A DNA stretch of 64,000 nucleotides from Triticum aestivum (GCF_018294505.1 NC_057811.1:24486287-24550286); one strand, 5' to 3'. Shown: positions 1-9,965, counted from the first letter of the stretch. Notes: generated from the letters alone by a model not told the origin. A program made the numbers and translations.

Positions 1-213
1 ACCAAGGCGGCGCGCGCGAGCAGGGGAGCACGAGGCGGGGCGGCGCGTGGGGGCAGGGCGACGGCGACGAGCACCGGGCGGCGACCCATCGAGGCAAGGG
101 CACGGGGCGACGGCGATGAGGAGCGGGCGGCGACGGCGAGCACGGGCAGCCTGGCGGCGTCGGGGGCAACTGGCGAGGTATGTCGAAAATTTCCTAAGTG
201 TGGACTTATATAG
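1..213 (-). other. GC-rich stretch behind a TATA-like box
   Basis: The first 180 bases are very GC-rich with repeated gcgacggcg-type motifs. At 207-213 the minus strand reads TATATAA, directly inside the subterminal repeats at 221-416. This mirrors the order at the right end of the element (repeats, TATA at 6105-6112, GC-rich first exon), so it may be another promoter and first exon reading leftward. No protein is recognised. It could equally be non-coding arm sequence. Confidence 0.3.
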
Positions 214-220
214 CAAAGCC

Positions 221-416
221 TTTAGTCCCGGTTCGTGGCACCAACCGGGACTAAAGGTGGGCATTAGTCCCGGTTGGTGCCACCAACCGGGACCAAAGGC
301 CTCTTTTCAGCAGCCCAAAGGGCGGGAAGCGGCGGCCTTTGGTCCCGATTGGTGGCACCAACCGGGACTAAAGGGGGGGCATTGGTCCCGGTTGGTGCCA
401 CCAACCCGGACCAAAG
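221..416. repeat. CACTA subterminal palindromic repeats
   Basis: Several copies of a motif of the form TTAGTCCCGGTT-CGTGGCACC-AACCGGGACTAAA, each itself a near palindrome, at about 221-256, 264-299, 338-372 and 380-416. Such arrays at both ends of CACTA elements are the expected transposase-binding sites (known for En/Spm; here inferred). Confidence 0.75.
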
Positions 417-444
417 GCCTTGCGCTGCCCGCGGCCAAAATTTT

Positions 445-487
445 AGTCCCACCTCGCTAGTTGAGAGGGGCTCGGAGTGGTTTATAA
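445..487 (+). promoter_or_regulatory. snRNA-type promoter module, copy A
   Basis: AGTCCCACCTCG at 445-456 differs at one base from the plant snRNA upstream sequence element core (TCCCACATCG). Exactly 24 nt later TTTATAA begins (481-487). In plants a USE-TATA gap of about 23-24 nt marks Pol III snRNA promoters, about 33-34 nt Pol II ones. Predicted start is about 508-512. The same module with the same 24-nt gap recurs at 1241-1199 (minus) and 1433-1475 (plus). Confidence 0.55.
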
Positions 488-509
488 GCCCCACTGCGGC
501 TGCTCTCTC

Positions 510-656
510 GAGCTCCTCTCAAATGCAGGCTTACGGGCCTAATGTCACACTGTGCTGTCTGTTGGCCTATTGGGCCTTCTGCGGGCCTGAATCCTGGCCC
601 AGGTTGGGTTTCTAGTCGTATTCAGGCCGTGGTGGCCCAATAGGTGGCAGTTTTTT
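510..656 (+). ncRNA. Candidate hairpin RNA A
   Basis: Downstream of promoter copy A the sequence folds back. The left arm at 559-592 pairs with the right arm at 619-650 through two strong blocks (CCTATTGGGCC and GCCTGAAT), with a 26-nt loop that holds its own CCTGG/CCAGG stem. A T6 run (651-656) follows the right arm directly and would end a Pol III transcript. Estimated length is about 147 nt. No known small-RNA family is recognised. It could be a decayed version of the more perfect hairpin B. Confidence 0.45.
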
Positions 657-1041
657 AATTTTTTTTCTAGTTTTTTGGTTCTGTTTTTTGCATTATTTAT
701 TTTCTTTTGTTTTTTGCTTTATTTTTTAATTCTTTTTGCTTTTAGGTCAGCAAAATTATAAACTGTCTGTTAGTGCCATTAGTTTTAGAAAACATATAAA
801 CTTTCTATTAGTGCCATTAGTTCTTTATGAATATTCTTTTTGCTGTATTTAGTTTTTTTGTTTTCTTTTTTTCTATATTTATTTTGTTTTGTTTCTACTT
901 ACAAAAAAAACTTATTTATTTTATTTTATTTTGTTTCTAATTACTTATTTATTTTACTTTATGATAATTCTTTCTGCTATTAAAGTTTCTATCAAAAAAA
1001 GTTCTTTATGAAAATTCTTTTTGCTTTTAATGATTAAAAAT
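657..1041. other. AT-rich spacer between hairpin cassettes
   Basis: Long T-rich runs and low-complexity sequence with a partial direct repeat (the motif gttagtgccattag appears at about 768-781 and again near 805-820). No coding potential is seen. It separates the two convergent hairpin cassettes A (plus) and B (minus). Confidence 0.6.
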
Positions 1042-1047
1042 AAAAAA
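1042..1047 (-). terminator. T6 Pol III-type terminator of hairpin B
   Basis: The plus strand reads AAAAAA here, so the minus-strand transcript ends the hairpin with TTTTTT, followed by A and a further T5. Runs of four or more T terminate Pol III; Pol II would not be expected to stop here. Confidence 0.5.
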
Positions 1048-1176
1048 GAGGCGCAATGCGCGTTGATTTGCTTCAAGCCTTTCGGAATAGTGTAGACTGC
1101 ACTGCACATAGCTCGATGCAGTCTACCTTATTCCTCAAGGCTTGAAGCTAAGCAACGTGAGCATTGCGCCTCTTCT
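1042..1176 (-). ncRNA. Candidate Pol III short-hairpin RNA gene B
   Basis: Positions 1046-1174 form one long inverted repeat: left arm about 1046-1101, 15-nt loop 1102-1116, right arm 1117-1174. Paired blocks include AAGAGGCGCAATGC, TTCAAGCC, GGAATA and GTAGACTGCA with only a few mismatches. On the minus strand the promoter TATA starts at 1205, which predicts initiation at about 1178-1174, the base of the hairpin. A T6 run (1047-1042) lies exactly at its other base. Promoter, hairpin and terminator fit together as in a natural U6-type shRNA cassette. No known miRNA is recognised. Confidence 0.6.
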
Positions 1177-1198
1177 TCATCGTCTCTGCACTCAGGGC

Positions 1199-1241
1199 TT
1201 ATAAACCGCTCCTAGTGCCTCTCAGCTAGCGAGGTGGGACT
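1199..1241 (-). promoter_or_regulatory. snRNA-type promoter module, copy B
   Basis: On the minus strand AGTCCCACCTCG (1241-1230) is followed after 24 nt by TTTATAA (1205-1199). This is the promoter of hairpin B. The 24-nt spacing is identical in all three copies while the sequence between varies, which suggests that the spacing has been kept by selection or by recent duplication. Confidence 0.6.
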
Positions 1242-1270
1242 AAAAAACTGCTTAGCTAGTAAGAAACTCT

Positions 1271-1404
1271 AGTACCGGTTCGTGCCACGAACAGGTACTA
1301 AAGGTGCTCGTGGGGCCACAGCCTCATTAGTACCGGTTCGTGGCACCAACAGGGACCAAAGGGTGGAATTGGTCCCGGTTCGTGCCACCAACCGGGACCA
1401 ATGG
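1271..1404. repeat. CACTA subterminal repeats, second cluster
   Basis: Three more copies of the CCGGTTCGTG...AACCGGGAC palindrome at about 1271-1304, 1327-1363 and 1369-1404. They lie between promoter copies B and C, inside the 3' arm of the CACTA element. Confidence 0.7.
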
Positions 1405-1432
1405 CCTTGCACAGCGGTGTGGTGGTGAGTTT

Positions 1433-1475
1433 AGTCCCACCTCGCTAGCTAAGAGAGAGCCGCACCTGTTTATAA
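1433..1475 (+). promoter_or_regulatory. snRNA-type promoter module, copy C
   Basis: AGTCCCACCTCG at 1433-1444, 24 nt, TTTATAA at 1469-1475. The start region 1497-1531 nearly matches that of copy A (507-541). It then runs into an antisense piece of copy B's start region (about 1533-1557, ctctgcactcagggcttataa). There is no hairpin or T6 run soon after, so this copy looks rearranged and probably does not make a defined short RNA. Confidence 0.45.
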
Positions 1476-1583
1476 GGTGCGGTGCGCTTGAGCTGTCGAG
1501 CTCCTCTCTAAAGCAGGCTTACGGGCCTAACCTCTCTGCACTCAGGGCTTATAAAGCATTTCAAATGAACTCTGAAAAGGTTG

Positions 1584-1727
1584 AAAGTTGGCATGGTATC
1601 ATCATTTCATCCACATAGCATGTGCAAGAAAGTTGAGAGGGTTACGGCAAAAACTAGATGCACTTCTTGTACAAAACGGACAATGGTATCATACTCGTCT
1701 ATTACAAAGTTGGCATGGTATCATCAT
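1584..1727. repeat. 22-bp direct repeat
   Basis: An identical 22-bp word beginning AAAGTTGGCATGG occurs at 1584-1605 and 1706-1727, in the region that would be the 3' UTR of the minus-strand transposase gene. A shortened copy (atggtatcat) is at 1683-1692. Confidence 0.7.
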
Positions 1728-1768
1728 AATAGTTGCGGGAGAAAGTCTTCACTTTTTCTTCGCTTGTG

Positions 1769-4700
1769 TCATTTGCTTATTGCGCCGTAACCATGGATAA
1801 TCTCATGGTTTATCAGGATGCTTGGGTCAGCCTTGACTTTGAAGGGAGGAATTTCACGAAACTTTTCATAATCTTCAGACATGTCTGTCTTGCCCTCCAC
1901 CCCCACAATGTCCCTTTTTCTTGAAAGAACTATGTGCCGCTTTGGCTCATCGTATGATGTATTCGCTTCCTTATCTTTTCTTTTCCTCGGTCTGGTAGAC
2001 ATGTCCTTCACATAGATAACCTGTGCCACATCATTGGCTAGGACGAACGGTTCGTCAGTGTACCCAAGATTGTTCAGATCCACTGTTGTCATTCTGTACT
2101 GTGGGTCTACCTATACCCCGCCTCCTGACAGATTGACCCATTTGCACTTAAACAAAGGGACCTTAAAATCATGTCCGTAGTCAAGTTCCCATATGTCCAT
2201 TATGTAACCATAATATGTGTCCTTTCCCCTCTTGGTTGCTGCATCAAAGCGGACACCGCTGTTTTGGTTGGTGCTCTTTTGATCTTGGGCGATCGTGTAA
2301 AATGCATTCCCATTTATCTCGTATCCTTTGTAAGTCAATACAGTCGAAGATGGTCCCCTGGACAACGAGTACAACTCATCACAAACAGTGGTGTCACCTC
2401 TGAGACGTGTTTCCAACCAACTGCTGAAAGTCCTGATGTGTTCACATGTAATCCAGTCGTCACACTGCTCCGGGTGTTTGGAGCGCAGACTGTTCTTGTG
2501 TTCATCGACATACGGGGTCACCAAGGTAGAGTTCTGTAGAACTGTGTAGTGTGCTTCAGACCAAGAATATCCGTCCCTGCATATTATTGAGTTCCCCCCT
2601 CCAAGCGTGCCTTTTCCAGTCAGTCTCCCCTCATACCGCGATTTAGGGAGACCTATCTTCTTAAGGACAGGAATGAAGTCAACACAAAACCCAATGACAT
2701 CCTCTGTTTGATGGCCCATGGTGATGCTTCCTTCTGGCCTAGCGCGGTTACGGACATATTTCTTTAGGACTCCCATGAACCTCTCAAAGGGGAACATATT
2801 GTGTAGAAATACGGGCCCCAGAATGACAATCTCGTCGACTAGATGAACTAGGACGTGCGTCATGATATTGAAGAAGGATGGTGGGAACACCAGCTCGAAA
2901 CTGACAAGACATTGCGCCACATCACTCCTTAGCCTTGGTATGATTTCTGGATCGATCACCTTCTGAGAGATTGCATTGAGGAATGCACATAGCTTCACAA
3001 TGGCTAATCGGACGTTTTCCGGTAGAAGCCCCCTCAATGCAACCGGAAGCAGTTGCGTCATAATCACGTGGCAGTCATGAGACTTTAGGTTCTGGAACTT
3101 TTTCTCTGGCATATTTATTATTCCCTTTATATTCGACGAGAAGCCAGTCGGGACCTTCATACTGAGCAGGCATTCAAAGAAGATTTCTTTCTCTTCTTTC
3201 GTAAGAGCATAGCTGGCAGGACCTTCATACTGCTTCGGAGGCATGCCGTCTTTTTCGTGCAAACGTTGCAGGTCCTCCGGTGCCTCAGGTGTATCTTTTG
3301 TCTTCCCATACACGCCCAAGAAGCCTAGCAGGTTCACGCAAAGGTTCTTCGTCACGTGCATCACGTCGATTGAAGAGCGGACCTCTAGCTCTTTCCAGTA
3401 GGGTAGGTCCCAAAATATAGATTTCTTCTTCCACATGGGTGCGTGTCCCTCAACGTCATTCGGAACAGCTAGTCCGCCGGGACCCTTTCCAAAGATTATG
3501 TGTAAATCATTGACCATAGCAAGTACGTGATCACCGGTACGCATGGCGGACTTCTTCCGGTGATCTGCCTCGCCTTGAAATGCTTGCCTTTCTTTCGACA
3601 TTGATGGTTGATCGGAAGAAATCGACGATGGCCCAGGTACACATTCTTCCTGCTTTTGTCTAGGTATATACTTTCAGTGTCATCTAAACAGTGCGTGCAT
3701 GCGTGGTATCCCTTGTTTGTCTGTCCTGAAAGGTTACTGAGAGCGGGCCAATCGTTGATGGTTACAAACAGCAACGCGTGCAGGTTAAATTCCTCCTGTT
3801 TGTGCTCATCCCACGTACGTACACCGTTTCCATTCCACAGCTGTAAAAGTTCTTCAACTAATGGCCTTAGGTACACATCAATGTCGTTGCCGGGTTGCTT
3901 AGGGCCTTGGATGAGAACTGGCATCATAATGAACTTCCGCTTCATGCACATCCAAGGAGGAAGGTTATACATACATAGAGTCACGGGCCAGGTGCTGTGA
4001 TTGCTGCTCTGCTCCCCGAAAGGATTAATGCCATCCGCGCTTAAACCAAACCATACGTTCCTTGGGTTAGCTGCAAACTCAGCCCAGTACTTTCTCTCGA
4101 TTTTTCTCCACTGCGACCCGTCAGCGGGTGCTCTCAACTTCCCGTCTTTCTTACGGTCCTCACCGTGCCATCGCATCAACTTGGCATGCTCTTCGTTTCT
4201 GAACAGACGTTTCAACCGTGGTATTATAGGAGCATACCACATCACCTTCGCAGGAACCCTCTTCCTGGGGGGCTCGCCGTCAACATCACCAGGGTCATCT
4301 CGTCTGATCTTATACCGCAATGCACCGCATACCGGGCATGCGTTCAGATCCTTGTACGCACTGCGGTAGAGGATGCAGTCATTAGGGCATGCATGTATCT
4401 TTTGCACCTCCAATCCTAGAGGGCATACGACCTTCTTTGCTGCGTATGTACTGTCGGGAAATTCGTTATCCTTTGGAAGCTTCTTCTTCAATATTTTCAA
4501 TAGCTTCTCAAATCCTTTGTCAGGCACAGCATTCTCTGCCTTCCACTGCAGCAATTCCAGTACGGTACCGAGCTTTGTGTTGCCATCTTCGCAATTGGGG
4601 TACAACCCTTTTTGTGATCCTCTAACATGTGATCGAACTTCAGCTTCTCCTTTTGACTTTCGCATTGCGTCCTTGCATCGACAATGACCCGGCGGAGATC

Positions 4701-5108
4701 ATCATCATCGGGCACTGGTTCCTCTTGATCTTCAGCAGCTTCCCCCCTTGCAGCATCATTGGGCACATCGTCTGGTTCCTCTTGATCTTCAGCAGCTTCC
4801 CCCGTTGCAGCATCACCGTATTCAGGGGGCACATAGTTGTCATCGTCCTCTTCTTCTTCGCCGTCTTCCATCATAACCCCCATTTCTCCGTGCCTCATCC
4901 AAACATTATAGTGTGGCATGAAACCCTTGTAAAGCAGGTGGGCGTGAAGGATTTTCCGGTCAGAGTAAGACTTCGTATTCCCACATGTAGGGCATGGACA
5001 ACACATAAAACCATTCTGCTTGTTTGCCTCAGCCACTTCGAGAAAATCATGCACGCCCTTAATGTACTCGAAGGTGTGTCTGTCACCGTACATCCATTGC
5101 CGGTTCAT
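1769..5108 (-). pseudogene. TNP2-like CACTA transposase, broken
   Basis: Transposase that would bind the element ends and cut and join DNA in the nucleus. It opens at 5108 (MNRQWMYGDRHTFEY, right after a plausible splice acceptor GCACGCAG) with a Cys/His-containing transposase-associated domain (CCPCPTCGNTKSY). An acidic linker follows, then the Transposase_21-type core (for example LSADGINPFG, DVMHVTKNLCVN), a DUF4218-like region (FPFERFMGVLKKYVRNRARPEG) and a DUF4216-like C-terminus ending near 1769. Breaks: frameshifts near 4625 and 3560, and an in-frame TAG at 2111-2113. Otherwise close to full length, about 1100 codons, so decay looks recent. A source of active transposase would have to be elsewhere. 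Confidence 0.9.
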
Positions 5109-5292
5109 CTGCGTGCATTATATATAATTAAGTGTGTCAAAAACCATTACAGAACATCATGAATAGATAATTAAGTGACCAAATTAATAGAAGTTCATCA
5201 TCACATTAGAACCAAAGTACATACATAGTTCTCATCTAACAACATATATATAGCTCTCCAGAGCATCTAATTAATTAAACCATACATTGAAA

Positions 5293-5905
5293 CTATGTAA
5301 AACATTTCAATGCGAAAACAAATGCGATCATAATCGCAACCAAGGTAACAATTGATCCAACGGCATAATGATACCAAGCCTCGGTATGAATGGCATATTT
5401 TCTAATCTTTCTAATCTTCAAGCGCATTGCATCCATCTTGATCTTGTGATCATCGACGACATCCGCAACGCAACTCCAATATCATCTTCTCCTCCTCAAT
5501 TTTTTTCCTTCAAGTAATTGTTTTCTTCTTCAACTAAATTTAACCTCTCGACAATAGGGTCGGTTAGAATTTCCGGTTCAACCACCTCCTGGATAAATAA
5601 AATCTATGTCACGCTGGTCGGTATATTTGTCATAAACAATAAATGAATCAAATAGTTATAAAAAGATAATATATACCACATCCGAATCATAGACAGGATG
5701 GGGGCCGACGGGGGCGGATACCAAAACCATCACACTATGTAATAAGAAGGAATAAAATAGTAAGAAAATTAGACAAGTATCTATCTAAAGTAAGAATTTT
5801 TTTCTTTCAGAAAGAAGATAAGAACAAGAGGCTCACCACGGTGGTGCCGGCGACGAGATCGGCGCGGGCGGTCGACGGCGGTGAAGACGGGAATGGGACG
5901 TGACG
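5293..5905 (-). pseudogene. Second CACTA gene: coiled-coil, C-terminal membrane helix protein
   Basis: Reading the minus strand, three exons can be traced: GC-rich exon ending at 5837 (donor GTGAGC); exon 5734-5677 (acceptor ACATAG, donor GTATAT); last exon 5588-5293 (acceptor ATCCAG). The last exon encodes a Glu/Lys-rich heptad-like stretch (VERLNLVEEENNYLKEK), a basic stretch, then WYHYAVGSIVTLVAIMIAFV, a hydrophobic helix close to the stop, so a tail-anchored topology is likely. Two small frameshifts (a 7-A run at 5500-5506 and about 5465) break it. I recall the same C-terminus in other Triticeae CACTA elements; its function is unknown to me. The true start codon was not determined. Confidence 0.65.
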
Positions 5906-6104
5906 GGCCGCTAAACCTAGACAAATCTCGAGGAAAATGGAGCTTTGAGGTCGAGCTTCAAGAGGACAAAGCTTAACTAGTGTGGCTCGGGCATTTCATC
6001 GAACACCTCATGTGCATAGGAGGTCAGCTAGAGCACCACAAAGCCCTCCCCTCGCCGGCCAGAGAAAAATAGAGCACTGGAGTGCTCTGGTCGCGGGCGA
6101 GGGG

Positions 6105-6112
6105 TATATATA
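6105..6112 (-). promoter_or_regulatory. TATA box of CACTA genes
   Basis: CTATATATACCCC on the minus strand, between the subterminal repeats and the GC-rich first exon. Start of transcription is expected near 6080. It would drive the leftward genes. Confidence 0.6.
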
Positions 6113-6120
6113 GGCACCTC

Positions 6121-6370
6121 ATTGGTCCCGGTTCGTGGCATGAACCGGTACTAAATCCGGGCCTTCTGTCCCGGTTCATGCCAAGAACCGGGACAAATGG
6201 TTGTGGGCCAAGTGCGAGGACCATTAGTCCCGGTTCGTGGCTCGAACCGGGACAAATGGTTCCATACGAACCGGGACCAATGCCCACGAGGCCCCGGCCG
6301 GCCCCCTGGGCTCACGAACCGGGACGAATGCCCCCATGGGTCCCGGTTCGTGACTGAACCGGGGCTAATG
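6121..6370. repeat. CACTA 5' subterminal repeats
   Basis: Six or more copies of the TCCCGGTTCGTGG...CGAACCGGGAC palindrome in both orientations, ending about 40 bp from the terminus at 6411. They are the counterparts of the clusters at 221-416 and 1271-1404. Confidence 0.75.
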
Positions 6371-6414
6371 TGAAAACTGCCCTGTGACCTATGCCCTGTT
6401 TTCTACTAGTGACG

Positions 6415-6495
6415 ATATCTGTTCACGAGCCATCTTAGCTCGCCCACCGTCACGTCCGCACCCAAGCCGCGATATTTCCAGCATAGAAGATTCAT
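6415..6495 (-). pseudogene. LINE ORF2 N-terminus (endonuclease start), remnant
   Basis: The minus strand from 6495 reads MNLLCWKYRGLG..., followed by ELRWLVNRYR. This is the usual first strand of an APE-type LINE endonuclease (family pattern MN-LCWN-RGLGN). Only 27 codons remain before the CACTA terminus at 6411. Up to 26 bp of upstream sequence (6496-6521) precede the Angela LTR on the other side. So a LINE was hit by two later insertions within about 110 bp. Confidence 0.7.
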
Positions 6496-7016
6496 CGCGT
6501 GTGGCGGGGCAGCCCTGCTAGTGTTGGGGAACGTAGCATGCAATTTCAAAAAAATTCCTACGCTCACGCAAGATCTATCTAGGAGACGCATAGCAGCGAG
6601 ATGGGGAGAGTGTGTCCACGTACCCTCGTAGACCAAAATTGGAAGTATTTGACAACGCGATTGATGTAGTCGAACTTCTTCTCGTTCCGACCGATCAAGC
6701 ACTGAACATACGACACCTCCAAGTTCTACACACGTTCAGCTCGATGACGTCCCTCGAACTCTTGATCCAGCAAAGTGTCGAGGGAGAGTTCCGTCAACAC
6801 GACGGTGTGGTGACGGTGATGGTGAAGTGATCCGCGCAGGGCTTCGCCTAAGCACTACGAAGATATGACCAGAGGCGTAAACTGTGGAGGGGGGCGCCGC
6901 ACACGGCTAGGAATCAATGTTGTGTGTTCTAGCGGTGCCCCCACACATATATATAGGTGAGAGAGGGAGGGGAGCAGCAAGGGGCGTCCCAAGTAGGAGG
7001 GATCCGACTTGGGCGC

Positions 7017-8501
7017 TGATGACCCACAAGTATAGGGGATCTATCGTAGTCCTTTCGATAAGTAAGAGTGTCAAACCCAACGAGGAGCAGAAGGAAATGA
7101 TAAGCGGTTTTCAGCAAGGTACTCTCTGCAAGTACTGAAATAAGTGGTAACAAATAGTTTTGTGATAGAATAATTTGTAACGAGCAACAAGTAAAAAAAG
7201 TAAATAAAGTGCAGCAAGGTGGCCCAATCCTTTTTGTAGCAAAGGACAAGCCTGGACAAACTCTTATATAGAGAAAAGCGCTCCCGAGGACACATGGGAA
7301 TTATCGTCAAGCTAGTTTTCATCACGTTCATATGATTCGCGTTCGGTACTTTGATAATTTGATATGTGGGTGGACCGGTGCTTGGGTGCTGTTCTTACTT
7401 GAACAAGCATCCCACTTATGATTAACCTCTATTGCAAGCATCCGCAACTACAACAAAAGTATTAAGGTAAACCTAACCATAGCATGAAACATATGGATCC
7501 AAATCAGCCCCTTACGAAGCAACGCATAAATTAGGGTTTAAGCTTCTGTCACTCTAGCAACCCATCATCTACTTATTACTTCCCAATGCCTTCCTCTAGG
7601 CCCAAATAATGGTGAAGTGTTATGTAGTCGACGTTCACATAACCCCACTAGAGGATAGACAACATCATCTCATCAAAATATCGAACGAATACCAAATTCA
7701 CATGACTACTAATAGCAAGACTTCTCCCATGTCCTCAGGAACAAATGTAACTACTCACAAAGCATATTCATGTTCATAATCAGAGGGGTGTTAATATGCA
7801 TATAGGATCTGAACATATGATCTTCCACCAAATAAACCAACTAGCATCAACTACAAGGAGTAATCAACACTACTAGCAACCTACTAGTACCAATCCCGGA
7901 CTTGGAGACAAGAATTGGATACAAGAGATGAACTAGGGTTTTGAGAGGAGATGGTGCTGGTGAAGATGTTGATGGAGATTGCCCTCTCCCGATGAGAGGA
8001 GCGTTGGTGATGACGATGGCGATGATTTCCCCCTCCCGGAGGGAAGTGTCCCCGGCAGAATAGCTCTACCGGAGCCCTAGATTGGTTCGTCCCGAAAGGT
8101 TGCTTCTGATTTTTTCCTCGACGAAAGACTTCATATAGCAGAAGATGGCCACCGGAGAGCCAACAGGGGGACGAGGCAGGGGGCGCGCCTAGGGGGGTAG
8201 GGCGCGCCCCCCACCCTCGTGGCCAGGTGGGGCCCCCTCTGACGTACTTCTTCCGCTCAATATTTTTTATTATTTCCAAAAATAACTTTCGTGGAGTTTC
8301 AGGACTTTTGGAGTTGTGCAGAATAGGTCTCTAATATTTGCTCCTTTTCCAGCCCAGAATTCCAGCTGCCGGCAGTCTCCCTCCTTATGTAAACCTTGTA
8401 AAATAAGAGAGAATAGGCATAAGTATTGTGACACAACATGTAATAACAACCCATAAGCAATAAATATCGATATAAAAGCATGATGCAAAATGGACGTATC
8501 A
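7017..8501 (-). repeat. 3' LTR of the Athila-type element
   Basis: 1485 bp, complete, TG...CA bounded when read on the minus strand. It is nearly identical to 19599-20719 over the shared part, differing by small indels (for example around 7900-7920 and 8060-8200), so the insertion is fairly young. Confidence 0.9.
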
Positions 8502-8502
8502 A

Positions 8503-8515
8503 CTCCCCCAAGCTT
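8503..8515 (-). promoter_or_regulatory. Polypurine tract next to the 3' LTR
   Basis: Minus strand AAGCTTGGGGGAG, one base from the LTR start; primer site for plus-strand DNA synthesis in reverse transcription. The same 13 bases occur again at 10018-10030. Confidence 0.75.
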
Positions 8516-9965
8516 AGACCTCGCTTGTCCTCAAGCGAAAGCCGATAACGATAAATATGTCCACATGTTTAGAAGTAGAGGTGTCGATAAAATAAAATAC
8601 GGACATGAGGGCATCATGATTATTATCATAACAGCAACATAAATGGATATTGTCATATGATTTCTTATGCTCAAGTAATAATCTATTCACAATGCCAAGT
8701 ATGAATCAGAAACTTTATTGAGAACTAACAGGCTATAATCTCAGTCATTGAAGCAATTGCAATTTATCATAACATCAGAAAGAGTCTATGTCAGAGCTTT
8801 CTAGGAAGTCCACATACTCAACTATCATTTAGTCTTTCATAATTGCTAGCACTCACGCAATACTTGTGGTTACGGAGTTTTAATCGGACATACAGAAAGA
8901 TAGGGGCTTATAGTTTCGCCTCCCAACCTTTTAGCTCAAGGGTAATGTCAACAATAATAATTCATGCTAACCCATATCCAGTTAGATATATGTATCAGGA
9001 TTTTTCCAACACCCTGTGCTTGCCAAAGGATAAAATGTAAAAAGGAAAGGTGAAGATCACCATGGCTCTTGCATAAGGTGAAAGATAATAATAAAAGATA
9101 GGCCCTTCACAGAGGGAAGCAGAGGTTGCCATGCGCTTTCAGGGTTGGATGCACAAAATCTTAATGTGAAAGAACGTCACTTTATATTGCCCCTTGTGAT
9201 ATGAACCTTTATTATGCAGTCCCTCGCTTTTATTTCTTCCACATCACAAGATCGTATAAAGCTTATTTCCTCCACACCAATCAATCATACATATTTAGAG
9301 AGCAATTTTTACTGCTTGCACCGATGACAACTTACTTGAAGGATCTTACTCAATCCATAGGTAGATATGGTGGACTCTCATGGCAAAACTGGTTTAAGGG
9401 TTTTTGGAAGCACAAGTAGTATCTCTACTTGGTGCAAAGAATTTGGCTAGCATGAGGGGGAAAGGCAAGCTCAACATGTTGGATGATCCATGACAATATA
9501 CTTTATCTCAGATATAAGAAAACATAACCCATTACGTTGTCTTCCTTGTCCAACATCAACTCTTTAGCATATCATATTTTAATGAGTGCTCCCAATCATT
9601 AAAGATGTCCAAAATAGTATATTTATATGTGAAACCTCTCTTTCCTTATTACTTCCTATTAATTGCAACGATGACCAAAGCTATGCTTGTCAACTCTCAA
9701 CAATTTTTAATCATCATACTCTTTCTATGTGAAGTCATTACTCTCAATAAGATCAATATGATCTCTTTGTTTCTTTTTATTCTTTTTCTCTTTTCTTTTA
9801 TTCACTCAAGATCATAGCAAGATAATCAAGCCCTTGACTCAACACTAATCTTTATTATATAGCTCACGGACTCGATTACATAGAGAGATCATAAAGCAAA
9901 ACTCAAAACTAGATCATACCATAAACTTTACTCTACTAGATCAAGATACTACTAATAGGATCGAA
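8516..9965 (-). other. Non-coding 3' region of the Athila-type element
   Basis: AT-rich stretch between the accessory ORF and the polypurine tract. No ORF with recognisable content on either strand. In Athila relatives an env-like gene may sit here, but I see no signal peptide or envelope-like protein. Confidence 0.6.

Larger units (their letters stand above)
1..6411 (-). mobile_element. CACTA (En/Spm) DNA transposon, 5' part
   Basis: The right end reads, on the minus strand, CACTAGTAGAAAACAGGGC, a CACTA-type terminus, ending at 6411. Moving inward (leftward) come palindromic subterminal repeats, a TATA box, a small multi-exon gene, and a TNP2-like transposase. The left terminus lies outside the window. 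The bases after the terminus (acg, 6412-6414) would be one copy of the 3-bp TSD. The element interrupts a LINE ORF2 remnant. Both genes are damaged, so it is probably immobile by itself. Confidence 0.9.

Noticed and set aside
1581..1924. Small plus-strand frames
   Set aside because: They lie in the 3' UTR and C-terminal coding region of the minus-strand transposase; no protein signal.
9605..9817. Hydrophobic 70-codon frame as an env-like gene
   Set aside because: Short, AT-rich, wrong strand for the element, and composition is explained by T-rich sequence.
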